In this document: piece by piece, positions 62,745 to 64,000 of the stretch
Numbering within the stretch: position 1 is the stretch's first letter
Layout: each line of letters begins with the position of its first letter
Assembly (NCBI RefSeq): GCF_000473165.1
Contig: NZ_AXBE01000013.1
Coordinates: 62,001-126,000, forward strand
Direction of reading: 5' to 3'
Length of the DNA: 64,000 bases
Source of the DNA: Leisingera aquimarina DSM 24565
Lineage (GTDB): Bacteria > Pseudomonadota > Alphaproteobacteria > Rhodobacterales > Rhodobacteraceae
Made by a program: the position numbers and the translations under genes
The notes under the pieces: model-generated
Told to the model about the DNA's origin: nothing
Databases searched by the model: none
Seen by the model: only the letters and a program-made list of their open reading frames with translations

Positions 62745-63536
62745 ATGTCAGACTGCGCTGCGGCTAAACCCGTTGCGCCTCAAGCTGGAACGAAGGGAGT
62801 TCGTTTGTCTTCACCCATAAAATCCGATCGCCTGGTGCACCGTGAAGGCGGCGCGTTCAGAAAATACATGGCACGGGTCGTCGGCAGCGACCGCATCGGT
62901 GCCTTCATCCGCTACGAGCTTTATGTGACCCTCTTCGCTGGTTTCCCCGGTGCGGCGGGCGTGTTCCTGCGCCAGAAGTTTTATCCGTGGTTTCTGGGGG
63001 ATTGCGGACGCGGTGTTGCGTTTTCCCGCAATGTCACGCTGCGCTGCCCGAAACGGTTTTTTGTCGGCGAGGGTACACTCGTCGACGAGCATGTCTGCTT
63101 CGATATCAAAAGCACTGCGGCCTCGGTCCGGTTGGGGGCGCGAAACCAGGTCGCCCAGGGCGTGCGTTTCGAGACCGGCTATGAGGGGCATGTTACGCTT
63201 GGGGATGATTGTTTCGTCGGGGCCTATGCGATCCTGAACGGGTTCGGCGGAATCGACATCGGCAACAACGCGTTGATCGCCGGGCATTGCCATATCGTCT
63301 CGGGCGATCACGAATACGGGGACCTCTCCCTGCCGATGAACCAGCAGCCAATCACAGGCAAAGGGATCGTCATCGAGGACGATGTCTGGCTCGGCGCCGG
63401 CGCCAAGATCCTGGACGGGGTCCGCATCGGGCAGGGCAGCATCGTCTCGGCCGGCGCCGTGGTGAACCGGGATGTCGTCCCTTACAGCATCGTCGGTGGC
63501 ATCCCCGCGAAGCTGATCAAGATGCGGGACGGTTGA
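62745..63536 (+). CDS. Hexapeptide-repeat acyltransferase, type 2 (intact)
   Basis: 263 residues from the ATG at 62745; a TTG further in, with GAAGGGAG before it, is also possible. The N-terminal part is GAFRKYMARVVGSDRIGAFI, then RYELYVTLFAGFPGAAGVFL. From about residue 100 a left-handed beta-helix shows hexapeptide turns (VRLGARNQVAQGVRFETGYE, GNNALIAGHCHIVSGDHEYG) ending in VWLGAGAKILDGVRIGQGSI and GGIPAKLIKM, as in maltose/galactoside O-acetyltransferases. The HCHIVSGDH stretch gives the catalytic-type histidine. It transfers an acyl group to a sugar hydroxyl. The frameshifted counterpart is at 48277. An inverted repeat at 63590-63660 follows. Confidence 0.88.
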   Translation: MSDCAAAKPVAPQAGTKGVRLSSPIKSDRLVHREGGAFRKYMARVVGSDRIGAFIRYELYVTLFAGFPGAAGVFLRQKFYPWFLGDCGRGVAFSRNVTLRCPKRFFVGEGTLVDEHVCFDIKSTAASVRLGARNQVAQGVRFETGYEGHVTLGDDCFVGAYAILNGFGGIDIGNNALIAGHCHIVSGDHEYGDLSLPMNQQPITGKGIVIEDDVWLGAGAKILDGVRIGQGSIVSAGAVVNRDVVPYSIVGGIPAKLIKMRDG

Positions 63537-63589
63537 CGTGAGCATCTCTGACCGCGAAGAACTGGCAAGGCTCGGGGCTAAACCTGCCA

Positions 63590-63660
63590 GGCCCAACTGG
63601 ACCTTGTTCGACTATTGTTCTTCATAACGCCCAAATATGCAGCTTCGGTCCAGTTGGGCC
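63590..63660. repeat. 14-base perfect inverted repeat after the acyltransferase gene
   Basis: GGCCCAACTGGACC (63590-63603) and GGTCCAGTTGGGCC (63647-63660) are exact complements separated by 43 bases. It may fold as a stem after the acyltransferase gene or mark an end of the following IS30 element. No T-run follows, so a classic terminator is not supported. Confidence 0.5.
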
Positions 63661-63710
63661 AGCCGGAGCAGCGCGCTTTCCTGCTGTGAGCGACACCTGA
63701 ACCGCGGCAC

Positions 63711-64000
63711 CTATTGCCTCTGAGGGTTGGGGGAGCGGCCCAGTTCTTCCATCATTTTCTCTCTGAAGACCTCCGCGGGCGTCTTCCACCCAGGGCATTT
63801 GCGGGGCGTGTTGTTAAGACGGTCGCAAATTACTTTCATGTCGTGATCTGAGAGCTGCCGGATATCGTGCTTCCGCGGGAGCCATCGCCGGGCCCGCCGG
63901 TTGGTGTTCTCAACCGTGCCCTTTTGCCAAGGCAAGGAGGGGTCGCAAAACCAAGTCTGCGTACCGGTCTGTGCTTGCAGATGCGGCCAGGACACGAATT
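63711..64000 (-). CDS. IS30-family transposase, C-terminal part
   Basis: The frame is open to the window edge and reads EFVSWPHLQAQTGTQTWFCD, SLPWQKGTVENTNRRARRWL, then DRLNNTPRKCPGWKTPAEVF. These are the IS30 C-terminal signatures, with the last catalytic Glu in GTVENTNRR. The rest of the gene lies beyond position 64000, so whether the element is whole is not visible. It closes the right side of the 56-63.5 kb gene set, opposite the IS110 element on the left. Confidence 0.9.
   Translation of the reverse strand, partial: FVSWPHLQAQTGTQTWFCDPSLPWQKGTVENTNRRARRWLPRKHDIRQLSDHDMKVICDRLNNTPRKCPGWKTPAEVFREKMMEELGRSPNPQRQ

Overview
The window is a large extracellular-polysaccharide (EPS/capsule) locus of a high-GC alphaproteobacterium. 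Family content (ExoY/ExoF/ExoP-type proteins, two sulfotransferases, GMC oxidoreductases, RTX proteins, and IS481, IS3, IS110 and IS30 elements) fits a marine Rhodobacteraceae (Roseobacter-group) genome. The genus is inference only. No rRNA, tRNA, CRISPR array or replication gene was recognised.

Layout. 1-6 kb: edge of a secreted FG-GAP protein, a Gfo/Idh/MocA oxidoreductase, a Wzz/ExoP-like chain-length protein and a broken hexapeptide acyltransferase. 6-13.6 kb: two GtrB-like GT2 proteins (one with the catalytic acidic motifs lost), a membrane hydrolase-like protein, a PHP-like protein, a methyltransferase, an IS481 scrap and a GT-C membrane protein. 13.6-20.6 kb: one minus-strand operon in which consecutive reading frames overlap by 4 bases (sulfotransferase, glycosyltransferase, GMC oxidoreductase, Wzy/ligase, GT4 remnant, GMC oxidoreductase, small Tat protein). 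20.8-34.2 kb: more glycosyltransferases, ExoF-like export protein, Wzx flippase, GT-C protein, HAD-UbiA protein with a frameshifted gtrA, a second sulfotransferase, a GT2 and the ExoY initiating transferase. 34.7-38.5 kb: a large G8/beta-helix/RTX-like secreted protein. 38.6-50 kb: oxidoreductase, glycosyltransferases, a methyltransferase that has lost its SAM site, then a translationally coupled FAD oxidoreductase - epimerase - GT4 - acyltransferase (frameshifted) - flippase operon. 50.4-53.9 kb: SdrD/CBM/RTX surface protein with a clear terminator. 54-56 kb: dead IS3 and IS110 elements. 56.2-63.5 kb: a second, intact set of acyltransferases, epimerase, asparagine synthase, PHP-like protein and FAD oxidoreductase. 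The window ends inside an IS30 transposase.

How it works together (inference from families): ExoY starts the repeat unit on undecaprenyl phosphate, the GT2/GT4 enzymes extend it, sulfotransferases, acyltransferases and methyltransferase decorate it, Wzx and Wzy flip and polymerise it, and the ExoP-like and ExoF-like proteins control length and export. The two RTX-type proteins are probably secreted matrix or adhesion partners.

The most notable signal is that five gene types (GlpD-like FAD oxidoreductase, extended SDR, PHP-like protein and two kinds of hexapeptide acyltransferase) occur twice. The copies spread over 5-49 kb include two broken acyltransferases. The 56-63.5 kb copies are all open and are bracketed by insertion sequences. 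This looks like an undescribed conserved module that has been re-acquired or duplicated.
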